Below are positions 44,993 to 53,422 of a DNA stretch of 64,000 nt, piece by piece (position 1 is the first letter of the stretch; each line of letters opens with the position of its first letter). The stretch comes from Ignavibacteriales bacterium (lineage in GTDB: Bacteria; Bacteroidota; Ignavibacteria; Ignavibacteriales; Ignavibacteriaceae), in NCBI GenBank assembly GCA_020061465.1, contig JAGUYG010000016.1, positions 1 through 64,000 of the forward strand. The letters run 5' to 3'. A program made the position numbers and the translations under genes. The notes beneath the pieces were generated by a model. The model made no database searches. It was given only the letters and a program-made list of their open reading frames with translations, and had not been told where the DNA came from.

Positions 44993-45979
44993 TTAATTAA
45001 GCATTCCCTTCGCTAACCGTTTATCAATTTTTGCTTTCAACAAGTCGGCGGCAAGATTACTGATTATAACAAATACCCCTGCGGTGAATGCACAGCCTAT
45101 CACCAGCGGAAAGTCGCGCGACAGTATTGCTTGAACCGTTAACCTTCCCATGCCCGGCAGACCGAAAATAACTTCGGTAATAAGCGCCCCGCTGAAGAGC
45201 ATCCCTATTTCAACTCCTGCAACGGAAATTAATGGATTAACAGCATTCGGAAGCACATGTTTTAAGGTAATTGTTTTTTCGGAATAACCGTGTGCACGCA
45301 AATTCAGAACAAATGTTTGATCGTAAATATTTTCAAGATTTTCCCTTAGGTATTTATAATAGACTGCAATACCACCTAATGTAATAGTTGCAAGCGGAAG
45401 GATTAAGTGATTTATGTAATCTGCAAGCTGTAAATGAAGCGGCAGTTTTTCTATGCCGAAAGATTTTAATCCTGAAGTAGGCAGCAGCCCAAGCTTCTCT
45501 GCAAAGATGTAAATGAGCAAAACTCCGATTACGAAAGACGGAGTTGAATACAACATTAAAGTAAATCTTGATAAAAATTTATCTAATTTCCCGTTAATCC
45601 GTTTGACGGCAGTCAATGCGAGTATGATTGACAAGCAGATTTGAATAATGATTGCCGTAGAAAATAAAAACAGAGTGAAAGGGAAAAACTCTTTTATTAC
45701 AGAAAGAACGGGCTGTCTGTAAGTATATGAAATTCCAAGCTCGCCCTTCGATAGGTTAATTAAAAAAGTTTTATACTGTGTAATGATCGGTTTGTCAAGG
45801 TTAAAAGATTTTTCAATTTGATGAATTAGTTCGGGTGAAAAATTTGGAGAGATATATTTTTGAGCCGGGTTTCCGGGTGAAATCCGTAAAAGTACGAACA
45901 GAAAGCTTACCAGCAGAAACAACGCTAAAAAAGAAACCGCAATTCTTTTAATTAGCAGCGTTAAAATTTCATTGCTCAT
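44993..45979 (-). CDS. Peptide-type ABC transporter permease (OppB/DppB-like)
   Basis: A 328-residue membrane protein with six helices. It starts with one helix (~10-30), then the family segment LRISPGNPAQKYISPNFSPELI and the coupling loop LKHVLPNAVNPLISVAG, ending LITEVIFGLPGMGRLTVQAI. The next permease gene follows with no gap, and the binding-protein gene lies 9 nt upstream. Together these form the membrane core of a nickel/dipeptide/oligopeptide-type importer. Confidence 0.95.
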   Translation of the reverse strand: MSNEILTLLIKRIAVSFLALFLLVSFLFVLLRISPGNPAQKYISPNFSPELIHQIEKSFNLDKPIITQYKTFLINLSKGELGISYTYRQPVLSVIKEFFPFTLFLFSTAIIIQICLSIILALTAVKRINGKLDKFLSRFTLMLYSTPSFVIGVLLIYIFAEKLGLLPTSGLKSFGIEKLPLHLQLADYINHLILPLATITLGGIAVYYKYLRENLENIYDQTFVLNLRAHGYSEKTITLKHVLPNAVNPLISVAGVEIGMLFSGALITEVIFGLPGMGRLTVQAILSRDFPLVIGCAFTAGVFVIISNLAADLLKAKIDKRLAKGMLN

Positions 45980-45988
45980 AAGTAATTA

Positions 45989-47647
45989 TCATTCTACTTT
46001 CCATTTCCAGCAGTTACTTATTATGCCAAGCGGACTATTCACTACATTTTTTATTCTCCCGTTATAAGCAGTAATATTATCCACCCAGTATAAAAAAGTA
46101 ACCGGCTCATCTTCGTGAATTATTTTTTGAAATTCTTTGTATAACATATTCCGGGTGCCTTCGTTCACGCTCTTTTCAATATCTAACAAAATTTTATCTA
46201 CTTTTTTGTTTTGATAGCTGACCAAATTCAAAGGGGTAATGTTGAGGTCGGAATACCAGAATGATTTTAGATCGATTGGAATAGAAACAAACCAGCTTGC
46301 AAGCCAGGCATCAAGCTTTTTGCCGTATAAATTTTCAATTAAAATGCCTATTTCAACTGTTTGCACTTTCATATCGATGCCTGCTGCTTTCAAATTATTT
46401 CTGATTACTGTTGCGGCAAATTCGCGACGAGGATTTCCGCCCGGAATATATAGAATAAAAGAAAAATTAATTCCGTTTTTATCAAGTATGCCGTCGTTGT
46501 TCCGATCTTTCCAACCCTCGCTTGCTAAAAGCTCTTTTGCCTTGTTTAAATCGAAAGGATAAGGTACAACTTCCGAATTCATTGCATCACTGAAAATCAG
46601 AGTTACCGGACTGTAAGCTATTTGACCGTAATTGCCTAAATACTCTTCTAACAACTCTTCCCTATTTATTGCTAAAGTTAAAGCCCTTCTTACGGCAGCA
46701 TTGCCAAATAGTTTATTAGGACTTATTGTTTTATTCTTTGCATATAAATCCGGATCGATATTATTCCAGCCAAGGTATTCATACTCTCTTCCCTTTAACG
46801 GAAGGATGTTAAGATGATTTAGGTTTTTCAATTCAACAACGTCATCGGTTTTAATATCTTCTATCATATCAATTTCACCGCGTTTCAACTGCGTTAGACG
46901 CGAAGTGTAATCGGGGATAATTTTAAAAATAATTTCTTTAATGTTGTCAGGTTCATTGAGGAACGATTCAGGATTTGACTTTATTATAATCGATTGATTC
47001 TTCTCCCACTTCGATAGTAAAAATGCACTGTTTGTAACCGGTGCGGAATTAAATAGAGCAGAAGCTATATCTTGCCTTGGGATTTTTTCTAGAATATGCT
47101 TGGGTATTAGAGGAAAATCCAAATTAAAAAGCGATGGTACTGTACCCGGTTTGAAATGAATAATAAATTCAAAGGGTGAGATTACCTCAAAAGTCTTTTC
47201 AATATCAATCTTCTGTTTCTCATCGATATAAAATACTTCAAAGCTTCCGTAAAGCTTACTGCCCACCTCCGGGTCGGAGTAAGCGTCAAACGAGAAGATG
47301 ACATCCTCAACAGTGCAAATTATACCATCCGTCCATTTTACATCATCTCTTAAAAAAAATCGAATCGAACTTTTATTATCTTTCCACTCCCATTGTTCGG
47401 CAAGCATCGGGATGGCTTCGATTAATTCTTTTCCCGGATTCCATACATGCTTTAAGAGAGGGAGAAAAAGCAGCTCGGTGATATATCCTTCATTTATTCC
47501 GAAAGCATACAGCGGATTTAGCGATTCAATATCGCCGGATATTCCGATCACGATGCGCGATTCGTCGATCAGGCGGTCGGTTTTACAGCTTGATAGCAGC
47601 AGCGCAACTGTAAAGAGTATAAAACACTTCTGAAAAGTTTTTATCAT
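45989..47647 (-). CDS. Extracellular solute-binding lipoprotein, family 5
   Basis: A 552-residue binding protein with a lipoprotein signal (LFTVALLLSSC, C21). The family-5 signatures are present: GISGDIESLNPLYAFGINEGYI, DDVKWTDGIICTVEDVIFSF, and the middle IGWNNIDPDLYAKNKTISP-like peptide-pocket region. Ligands of the family are peptides, nickel complexes or sugars. It is the first gene of the operon with two permeases, the kinase and the sigma-54 activator. It may deliver ligand for uptake, for sensing, or both. Confidence 0.94.
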   Translation of the reverse strand: MIKTFQKCFILFTVALLLSSCKTDRLIDESRIVIGISGDIESLNPLYAFGINEGYITELLFLPLLKHVWNPGKELIEAIPMLAEQWEWKDNKSSIRFFLRDDVKWTDGIICTVEDVIFSFDAYSDPEVGSKLYGSFEVFYIDEKQKIDIEKTFEVISPFEFIIHFKPGTVPSLFNLDFPLIPKHILEKIPRQDIASALFNSAPVTNSAFLLSKWEKNQSIIIKSNPESFLNEPDNIKEIIFKIIPDYTSRLTQLKRGEIDMIEDIKTDDVVELKNLNHLNILPLKGREYEYLGWNNIDPDLYAKNKTISPNKLFGNAAVRRALTLAINREELLEEYLGNYGQIAYSPVTLIFSDAMNSEVVPYPFDLNKAKELLASEGWKDRNNDGILDKNGINFSFILYIPGGNPRREFAATVIRNNLKAAGIDMKVQTVEIGILIENLYGKKLDAWLASWFVSIPIDLKSFWYSDLNITPLNLVSYQNKKVDKILLDIEKSVNEGTRNMLYKEFQKIIHEDEPVTFLYWVDNITAYNGRIKNVVNSPLGIISNCWKWKVE

Positions 47648-47729
47648 TAAACAATCTTATGAAATATTGCTAAGAATTTTCCTCTTAATTTATTATTTTG
47701 TTTGACAAATACAAAAATCATAATTTCCG

Positions 47730-48449
47730 ATGTTAAAAGTAAATATTAAAAAGGTTGAATTGACTTCAAATTCTGACAGCAAAATTATTTTGAAGAATAT
47801 AAATTTTGTTATTGAACCTCAAAGAATATTCACAATAATCGGTGCTAACGGCAGTGGAAAAACTACTTTAATTAAAGCAATTACAGGATTGTTAGATGAC
47901 AGAATTTTTTCGGTTGACGGGGAAGTATTTTTTCAGGGGAAGGATGTTCTAAAATTATCGGATGATGAACTAACTAATCTTCGGATAAAAGAAATTAAGT
48001 ATGTTTTTCAAGATCCTATAAACAGCTTCGATCCGCTTAAAAGATTAAGCTATTATTTTGAATCAAGTATATTTAAACAAGAGAAGATATCGGAAGTCTT
48101 TAACAAGCTTATGCTTCCGCGAAAAGAAATGATGTTAAAGTTATATCCGTTTGAGGTTAGCGGAGGTATGGCGCAAAGGCTTAGTCTTGCTCTTGCACTT
48201 TTGTATGAACCTTCTTTACTTATTCTCGATGAACCGACTTCGGGAATAGACACGGCAAATTCTAATTTGCTGCTGTTAATGCTGAAAGAATTTATTCAGA
48301 AGGAAAACCGCGCGGTGCTGCTTGTAACTCACGACTTAAATTTTGCCGAAGCAGCCAGCAGCAAAGCTGCTTTATTATCTGATTCCAAATTATCTGAATT
48401 TTATGACCGGGAATTCTTCTTTAAAAATGTTTTAACGGCATCTGAATAG
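47730..48449 (+). CDS. Peptide-type ABC transporter ATPase (OppD-like, short)
   Basis: A 239-residue ATPase. Walker A is GANGSGKTT, the signature VSGGMAQRLSLA and Walker B LLILDEPTSGID, followed by the switch histidine in LLVTHDLNFAE. It lacks the C-terminal oligopeptide domain usual in OppD. It diverges from the binding-protein/permease operon across 82 bp and is followed 27 nt later by a second ATPase. The pair probably powers the permeases encoded on the other strand. Confidence 0.92.
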   Translation: MLKVNIKKVELTSNSDSKIILKNINFVIEPQRIFTIIGANGSGKTTLIKAITGLLDDRIFSVDGEVFFQGKDVLKLSDDELTNLRIKEIKYVFQDPINSFDPLKRLSYYFESSIFKQEKISEVFNKLMLPRKEMMLKLYPFEVSGGMAQRLSLALALLYEPSLLILDEPTSGIDTANSNLLLLMLKEFIQKENRAVLLVTHDLNFAEAASSKAALLSDSKLSEFYDREFFFKNVLTASE

Positions 48450-48476
48450 AAGCATAATTTATTAAACGCAAATAAG

Positions 48477-49268
48477 ATGCATATCGTAATTGAAATAAAT
48501 AATGTATCATACTTCGTAACGGAAAAAATCGGTATTTGGAGTAAGCCGAAACGTAAGTATATCCTTAAAAATATTAATTTAAGTTTGTCAAAGAAGGAAA
48601 TACTTGGCATTGCCGGCGAATCCGGAAGCGGTAAAACTACTCTTGCTAAAATTATCGCCGGAATTATCGAACCATCCGAAGGAAATCTAACCTATAATTT
48701 CACAACGTATAGAAGCAAAGCAAATCCGGTTCAAATTCTTTTTCAGAATAACAGCGATCTGCTCAATCCGTACAGAGTTGTGGGTGAAATGTTGGATGAA
48801 GCCATTAGGCTGAATAAAAACAAAATTATACCACCACCTTCAATTGAAGTCCTTCTTTCTCTTGTTGGGCTGCCGGTTGAAGTAATTACAAAAAGATGTT
48901 TTGAATTAAGCGGTGGTGAAAGGCAGCGGGTTGCGCTTGCACGACTAATAGCAATTATGCCGCAATTATTAATTCTTGATGAACCGTTTTCCGCTCAGGA
49001 CAATGTATCGAAAGAGAATTTGATAAATCTATTTTCAGTATTAAGAGAAAAGTACGGCATAACAATTCTCTGTATTTCTCACGATCTTGATTCACTAAGA
49101 AATTTATGTGAAAGAGCTATTATTCTATACAAGGGAGAAATTGTTGAACAAGGTAAAATTGAAACGGTACTGAAAAATCCCGAACACCCTTATACAAAAT
49201 TTTTAATTAGAGCAGAAGAATTTAACTTAAGCTATGATGAAATTATGAGAGAGATTGACTTGTTGTAA
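48477..49268 (+). CDS. Peptide-type ABC transporter ATPase (OppF-like)
   Basis: A 263-residue ATPase with Walker A GESGSGKTT, signature LSGGERQRVALA, Walker B LLILDEPFSAQD and switch histidine LCISHDLDSL. The C-terminal NPEHPYTKFLIRAEE segment is diagnostic of the OppD/F-DppD/F subfamily. It lies 27 nt after the first ATPase gene and completes an ABC importer with the divergent operon. No sigma-54 motif was seen in the 82-bp divergent region. Confidence 0.94.
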   Translation: MHIVIEINNVSYFVTEKIGIWSKPKRKYILKNINLSLSKKEILGIAGESGSGKTTLAKIIAGIIEPSEGNLTYNFTTYRSKANPVQILFQNNSDLLNPYRVVGEMLDEAIRLNKNKIIPPPSIEVLLSLVGLPVEVITKRCFELSGGERQRVALARLIAIMPQLLILDEPFSAQDNVSKENLINLFSVLREKYGITILCISHDLDSLRNLCERAIILYKGEIVEQGKIETVLKNPEHPYTKFLIRAEEFNLSYDEIMREIDLL

Positions 49269-49797
49269 GTGTTGTATTATTTACGTTAAATCTGAGAGGA
49301 GAATTTACCATAAAAGTTTAACACAGCATATCCGGTTAATCAATTATTCAACAGATTGCGTTAACGCAGATTTTGTCTGCTAAACTAATATTATCAACTA
49401 TGCTGAAATCAGAGGTGGTAAATTACCCGTTAAATCTGGTTTAATGATTCCATATCTGTCCGAGGCAAATGAACTCTCTATAATGAGAATGACGCGGAAG
49501 AAATTTCCACTTGTGATATTTTGTGTTTTTGTGGCATAAAGAATATTTATTTTTATTCAAAAAATTAGCAATTGCCACCAAGACACAAGGGCACTAAATT
49601 CCTCAAAGAACATTTGTATAATCTCAAAGGAATGAATTTAGTATTACCTAAAGAAATTGAAATATTTTATTTATTCTCAACAAAATCTTGATGTCAAATT
49701 TAATTAAGTAAACAGTGAATGGATCAATTTCTTATACAGAACTTTCATTTATAAGTGCTATTCAATATATTTATGCTCAAAATTATTAGGAGAAAAA
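49269..49797. other. 529-bp intergenic region
   Basis: AT-rich spacer with a perfect 12-bp palindrome TGCGTTAACGCA at 49357-49368, a GGTAAATTACC palindrome near 49431, and loosely inverted GCCAC/GTGGC-containing tracts at ~49527 and ~49573. No RNA gene or ORF with initiation signals is seen before the small gene at 49798. A ribosome-binding site TTAGGAG closes the spacer. Confidence 0.5.
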
Positions 49798-49962
49798 ATG
49801 GCTAAAGCAATCGGATTTGCCGATAAATTAAAGGCAAAAAAGAAAGATTCACACGTTAACGTAAAACTTATCAAGGCTGTAAAATCTGCAAAAGGAACCA
49901 TTAAGTTTAACGAAAAATTTGTGCGGCTTGACGACATAAGCAAAGTGGTTGACATTAAATAA
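49798..49962 (+). CDS. Small basic conserved-looking protein (54 aa)
   Basis: A 54-residue ORF with a good ribosome-binding site (AGGAGAAAAA) and an immediate terminator after its stop, both signs of a true gene. The product is basic (many lysines) with AIGFADKLKAKKK at the N-terminus, and ends in FVRLDDISKVVDIK. It has no signal peptide or transmembrane helix, so it is cytoplasmic and perhaps binds nucleic acid. The family is not recognised. Confidence 0.75.
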   Translation: MAKAIGFADKLKAKKKDSHVNVKLIKAVKSAKGTIKFNEKFVRLDDISKVVDIK

Positions 49963-49986
49963 AGCGGCGTTCGACCGCTTTTTTTT
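49961..49986 (+). terminator. Rho-independent terminator after the 54-aa gene
   Basis: AAAGCGG (49961-49967) pairs with CCGCTTT (49975-49981) across a 7-nt loop, and a run of eight T follows. It begins inside the stop codon region of the small gene. Confidence 0.88.
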
Positions 49987-50176
49987 GCTCTTTCAGCATA
50001 TTATCGCATAATATAGCCTCCCGCCCTTGATTTAATCAGTAAAAATTTTATATTGCGTCTTACTGCGGTACTGATAAAGCCGTCTTCAATTACATCTTAC
50101 ATACAAGTTGACGCGATTTGAATTTATCACTTTCGGATCGTGGAGATTATTTTGTCCAACAAAAGGAGATGCTGCA

Positions 50177-51565
50177 ATGATAACACCAAGAAAAATGAAA
50201 TTTTACAGTGCGAAGGATATCGACAAAATCCCGCAGCTAAAAAAGCTTGATGAAGAACAATTATTTGCTCTTCGGGTTGTTTCGGAAGTGCTGCCATTCA
50301 GAACCAACAATTATGTTGTTGAAGAGTTAATTGATTGGAATAACATTCCGGACGATCCTATTTATCAACTTACCTTCCTCCAAAAAGATATGCTCGCAGA
50401 AGAACAATACAATCGAATAGCTGAAGCAATAATAAGAAGCGGCGATAAGGAGGATATAAAAAATGTTGCAAACGAAATAAGATTGGAATTGAATCCGCAT
50501 CCCTCTGCGCAGCTTACTGTTAACGTTCCGCAGATGGACGATGAACCCGTGCCCGGTGTTCAACATAAATACAAAGAGACTGTATTAATTTTCCCTTCAA
50601 GCGGACAAACATGCCATGCATACTGTACCTTCTGTTTCCGATGGGCACAGTTTGTTGGAATGAACGATTTAAAATTAGCCACCGACGAATCAAAAAGATT
50701 TCAGAAATATTTATTGCAGCATAAAGAAGTTACCGATGTTCTTTTAACCGGCGGTGACCCGATGATAATGGGATTAAAGAACTTGAAAGCATATATAGAA
50801 CCCTTACTTCAACCGGGATTCGACCATATCAGAACGATAAGAATAGGAACCAAAGCCGTTGCTTATTGGCCCTTTAAATTTGTTACAGATAAGGAAGCAG
50901 ACGGTGTTCTTCGTTTGTTCGAGAAGGTAATAAAATCAGGCAAACACCTTGCAATAATGGGGCATTATAATCACTGGAAGGAGTTAACTACTGAAGTATC
51001 GCACGAAGCAATAAAAAGAATTAGAAATACGGGAGCTCAGATCCGAACTCAATCTCCCCTGGTAAAACATATTAACGACGATCCGAATGTATGGTCAAAA
51101 TTGTGGCAAATGCAGGTAGAACTTGGCTGCATTCCTTATTACTTCTTTGTAGAAAGAAATACGGGAGCAAAAAATTATTTTATGATTCCTTTAGTACGTG
51201 CTTATGAAATATTCAAAGAAGCATATAGAAACGTTTCCGGTTTAGCGCGAACAGTTCGAGGTCCATCTATGTCTGCTTTACCCGGGAAGGTAGCAATTGA
51301 CGGAATAGCAGAGATTAAAGGTGAAAAAGTTTTTGTCTTGAAGTTCATTCAAGGCAGGAATCCCGAATGGTGCAAAAAACCTTTCTTTGCCAAGTATGAT
51401 GAAAAAGCGAGATGGCTTACGGACCTTAAACCGGCATTTGGCGAAGAAAAATTCTACTATCAAGATGAGCTTAATGAAATAATTAGACGCAGCAACGGGC
51501 AGTTATATTTCGGAACCGGTGTAAGGGAAGAAGAGGAAGTAGCCGACAATGTTGTTGAATTTTGA
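50177..51565 (+). CDS. Lysine 2,3-aminomutase family radical SAM enzyme
   Basis: A 462-residue radical SAM, PLP-dependent aminomutase relative. The ATG at 50177 follows AAAAGGAG; earlier in-frame codons from 50108 lack a ribosome-binding site. The 4Fe-4S motif CHAYCTFC (C146, C150, C153) and the SAM-binding LLTGGDPMIMG are clear. In place of the PGGGGK loop of clostridial lysine aminomutase there is GPSMSALPGKVAIDG, whose lysine may hold PLP. Substrate is therefore uncertain: L-lysine to beta-lysine (osmolyte or EF-P modification precursor) is the default, but another amino acid is possible. It stands alone. Confidence 0.88.
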   Translation: MITPRKMKFYSAKDIDKIPQLKKLDEEQLFALRVVSEVLPFRTNNYVVEELIDWNNIPDDPIYQLTFLQKDMLAEEQYNRIAEAIIRSGDKEDIKNVANEIRLELNPHPSAQLTVNVPQMDDEPVPGVQHKYKETVLIFPSSGQTCHAYCTFCFRWAQFVGMNDLKLATDESKRFQKYLLQHKEVTDVLLTGGDPMIMGLKNLKAYIEPLLQPGFDHIRTIRIGTKAVAYWPFKFVTDKEADGVLRLFEKVIKSGKHLAIMGHYNHWKELTTEVSHEAIKRIRNTGAQIRTQSPLVKHINDDPNVWSKLWQMQVELGCIPYYFFVERNTGAKNYFMIPLVRAYEIFKEAYRNVSGLARTVRGPSMSALPGKVAIDGIAEIKGEKVFVLKFIQGRNPEWCKKPFFAKYDEKARWLTDLKPAFGEEKFYYQDELNEIIRRSNGQLYFGTGVREEEEVADNVVEF

Positions 51566-51669
51566 TGGAATTCTGTGAAGCAAAAAAATGAAAATTTAAT
51601 TTCTATAAAATATTTTCTTTTTGCGGTTACCAAAATTCTATTTATGTTTTGGGAGAGGTGATATTAGGT

Positions 51670-52110
51670 ATGAAGAAAATATTTTTATTAGCAGTTATTT
51701 TCATTGCTGCAAATTTACATGGGCAATTTAAGTATTCGGTTAAGTTTGAGCCTTTCGCTGTAATCAATAACGGCGGTGGAAAATATGAATTCATGCAGTT
51801 TTATAATTTTAAATTTTCCATAAAAGATAACAGCGACTCAGTTTTCTTTTATGAAATTGAACCAGCCATAATGTTTAATCAACTCTCTCCTAATATAACC
51901 TTATCAATTGGTGCTACAGTTACAAATGTATATTTCAGATTGGGGATTTGGTATCTTGTCGATATCGCCGGTGGAGGACACTTAGGTCCATCTATAAGCA
52001 CAAGCTTTCTTCCTTTGTTAAGCTCCGGGGTTTATGTACACAAAAATATTTTTATTGAAGCAAATTATTTGTTAGGACTCATATCGTTAGGCGTGGGGAT
52101 GACTCTATGA
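51670..52110 (+). CDS. Exported beta-rich hypothetical protein
   Basis: A 146-residue protein of unknown family. The ATG at 51670 gives a clean signal peptide (MKKIFLLAVIFIAANLHG) and follows GGGAGAGGTGATATTAGG. The mature part has alternating aromatic strands (FKYSVKFEPFAVI, YEFMQFYNFKFSI, VFFYEIEPAIMF, NIFIEANYLLGLISLGVGM), suggesting a small outer-membrane beta-barrel. It converges with the MGMT gene 8 bp downstream. Confidence 0.65.
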   Translation: MKKIFLLAVIFIAANLHGQFKYSVKFEPFAVINNGGGKYEFMQFYNFKFSIKDNSDSVFFYEIEPAIMFNQLSPNITLSIGATVTNVYFRLGIWYLVDIAGGGHLGPSISTSFLPLLSSGVYVHKNIFIEANYLLGLISLGVGMTL

Positions 52111-52118
52111 AAGAATCT

Positions 52119-52631
52119 TCATCCAAAAATATCCATGCTCAAACTTCCTTCAAGTTCAAGTAATTTTTCTTTTACCGATATTCCGCCGGTGTAACCGCCC
52201 AATCCTCCGCCCGTATTTATTACACGATGGCATGGAATAACTATCGAGATGGGATTTGTACTTACCGCTTTACCGACGGCTCTAACGTATTTCTCATTAA
52301 ATAATTTTTCAGCTATGAATTTGTAGCTTACTGTTTTCCCGAACGGAATTTTCATCAACTCCTTCCATACTTTTTTTTGAAAATCGGTCCCCTGCAAATC
52401 CAACGGTATACTGAATTTTTTTCGCTGGCGGTTAAAGTACTCTTTAAGCTGATTGAAGACATCAAACATGTATGGATCATCGAAGTGAAGTTTGGTGGGA
52501 TTCAAAAATTTTAAAATGCTTTGTGCTTCGTTAATAATAATCTTCCGTATTCCGTTTTCAGAAGAAATTACTTTGAATTTTATGCCTGCAATTTCGGCTG
52601 CGGCAAAAAAGAGATTTTCTAAGTTTTTCAT
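52119..52631 (-). CDS. ogt: Methylated-DNA-protein-cysteine methyltransferase
   Basis: It repairs O6-alkylguanine by transferring the alkyl group to its own cysteine, C134, in the invariant IPCHRVI motif. The 170-residue protein has the N-terminal Ogt-type domain, the helix-turn-helix FQKKVWKELMKIPFGKTVSYKFIA and the closing GGLGGYTGG loop. It is a stand-alone Ogt without an AdaA domain, constitutive by analogy. The gene lies downstream of the Nfu gene, separated from it by a terminator. Confidence 0.95.
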   Translation of the reverse strand: MKNLENLFFAAAEIAGIKFKVISSENGIRKIIINEAQSILKFLNPTKLHFDDPYMFDVFNQLKEYFNRQRKKFSIPLDLQGTDFQKKVWKELMKIPFGKTVSYKFIAEKLFNEKYVRAVGKAVSTNPISIVIPCHRVINTGGGLGGYTGGISVKEKLLELEGSLSMDIFG

Positions 52632-52681
52632 TTTAACAACATGGTATCAAAACTTTCAATGGCTAATTTATGAAAAAAGAA

Positions 52682-52717
52682 TAAAAAAAGGGGAAGAAAT
52701 CGTTCGATTTCTTCCCC
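52682..52717 (-). terminator. Strong terminator downstream of the Nfu gene
   Basis: A 13-bp perfect stem, GGGGAAGAAATCG (52690-52702) against CGATTTCTTCCCC (52705-52717), continues on the minus strand into TTTTTTT. It ends the Nfu transcript before ogt. Confidence 0.92.
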
Positions 52718-52739
52718 GCAGTATTCGGAAAAAAATTAT

Positions 52740-53282
52740 TTATGCCGCTACTACCTGGATAGCGGGATTTATATCTCTTCTCAATAATCCTTCTATTGCC
52801 AACAACGTTCCATTTATTGAACTTGGGCAGCTTCCGCAGGCACCTTGATATCGTATTTTAACTGTAAAGCCTTCGATTCCAATAACTTGTAAACCACCTC
52901 CGTCGCCTGCTAAAGCCGGACGAACTCTGTTTTCAAGCAGTTCATTTATTTGTCTAAGCAATTCACCGGCATTTTCATCTAAGCCTTTAACTTCTTTTTC
53001 TTCAGGGATTAAATTTTTATCGAATGTTTTAAGAAAATTAATAAAAGGCTTTTGAATTTGTCCCCAATTGCTCTCTTCCGATTTTTCAATAGCTACAAAT
53101 TTATCCATATAAAAAACTGATACGACACCGTCGATTTCAAAAATTCCTTTTGCGAACGGATCGGTCTCGGCTTCTTCCTTATTCGAATATTGTCTTGTCT
53201 CAAGTTTCAATAATCGTTCGTTAAGAATAAATTTTAATGCGTGAGGATTTGGCGTTAAATCTACATCTTGAACGTACAGCAT
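52740..53282 (-). CDS. NifU-like Fe-S scaffold/carrier protein (Nfu)
   Basis: A 180-residue protein with an N-terminal Nfu/NifU_N domain (1-~90, LTPNPHALKFILNERLL) and a C-terminal NifU domain (~105-180) with RPALAGDGGGLQVI and the cluster-ligating C149 and C152 (GACGSCPSS). It carries [4Fe-4S] clusters to apoproteins in the cytoplasm. It ends at a strong terminator and diverges from the asparaginase gene across 140 bp that holds two palindromes. Confidence 0.94.
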   Translation of the reverse strand: MLYVQDVDLTPNPHALKFILNERLLKLETRQYSNKEEAETDPFAKGIFEIDGVVSVFYMDKFVAIEKSEESNWGQIQKPFINFLKTFDKNLIPEEKEVKGLDENAGELLRQINELLENRVRPALAGDGGGLQVIGIEGFTVKIRYQGACGSCPSSINGTLLAIEGLLRRDINPAIQVVAA

Positions 53283-53297
53283 CTTAGCTCCTTAATT

Positions 53298-53353
53298 ATT
53301 TTTGATCAAAAATAAACTTATTTTTCGACTGCTTCAAGGTAATTAACCTTGAA
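53298..53353. promoter_or_regulatory. Two palindromes in the Nfu/asparaginase divergent region
   Basis: ATTTTTGATCAAAAAT (53298-53313) is a perfect 16-bp palindrome 15 bp before the Nfu start codon. TTCAAGGT-N5-ACCTTGAA (53333-53353) has perfect 8-bp arms. Their symmetry and location fit operators for one or both divergent genes. No regulator was identified. Confidence 0.5.
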
Positions 53354-53422
53354 AGTAAAGAAACGGCTGATAAAAAAGTAAGCTTCCATAAAGAATTTAA
53401 AAATAAAACTTTGGCTGACAAC

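Noticed and set aside
47648-47729. Sigma-54 promoter in the divergent transporter region
   Set aside because: No GG-N10-GC pair with flanking consensus was found on either strand.
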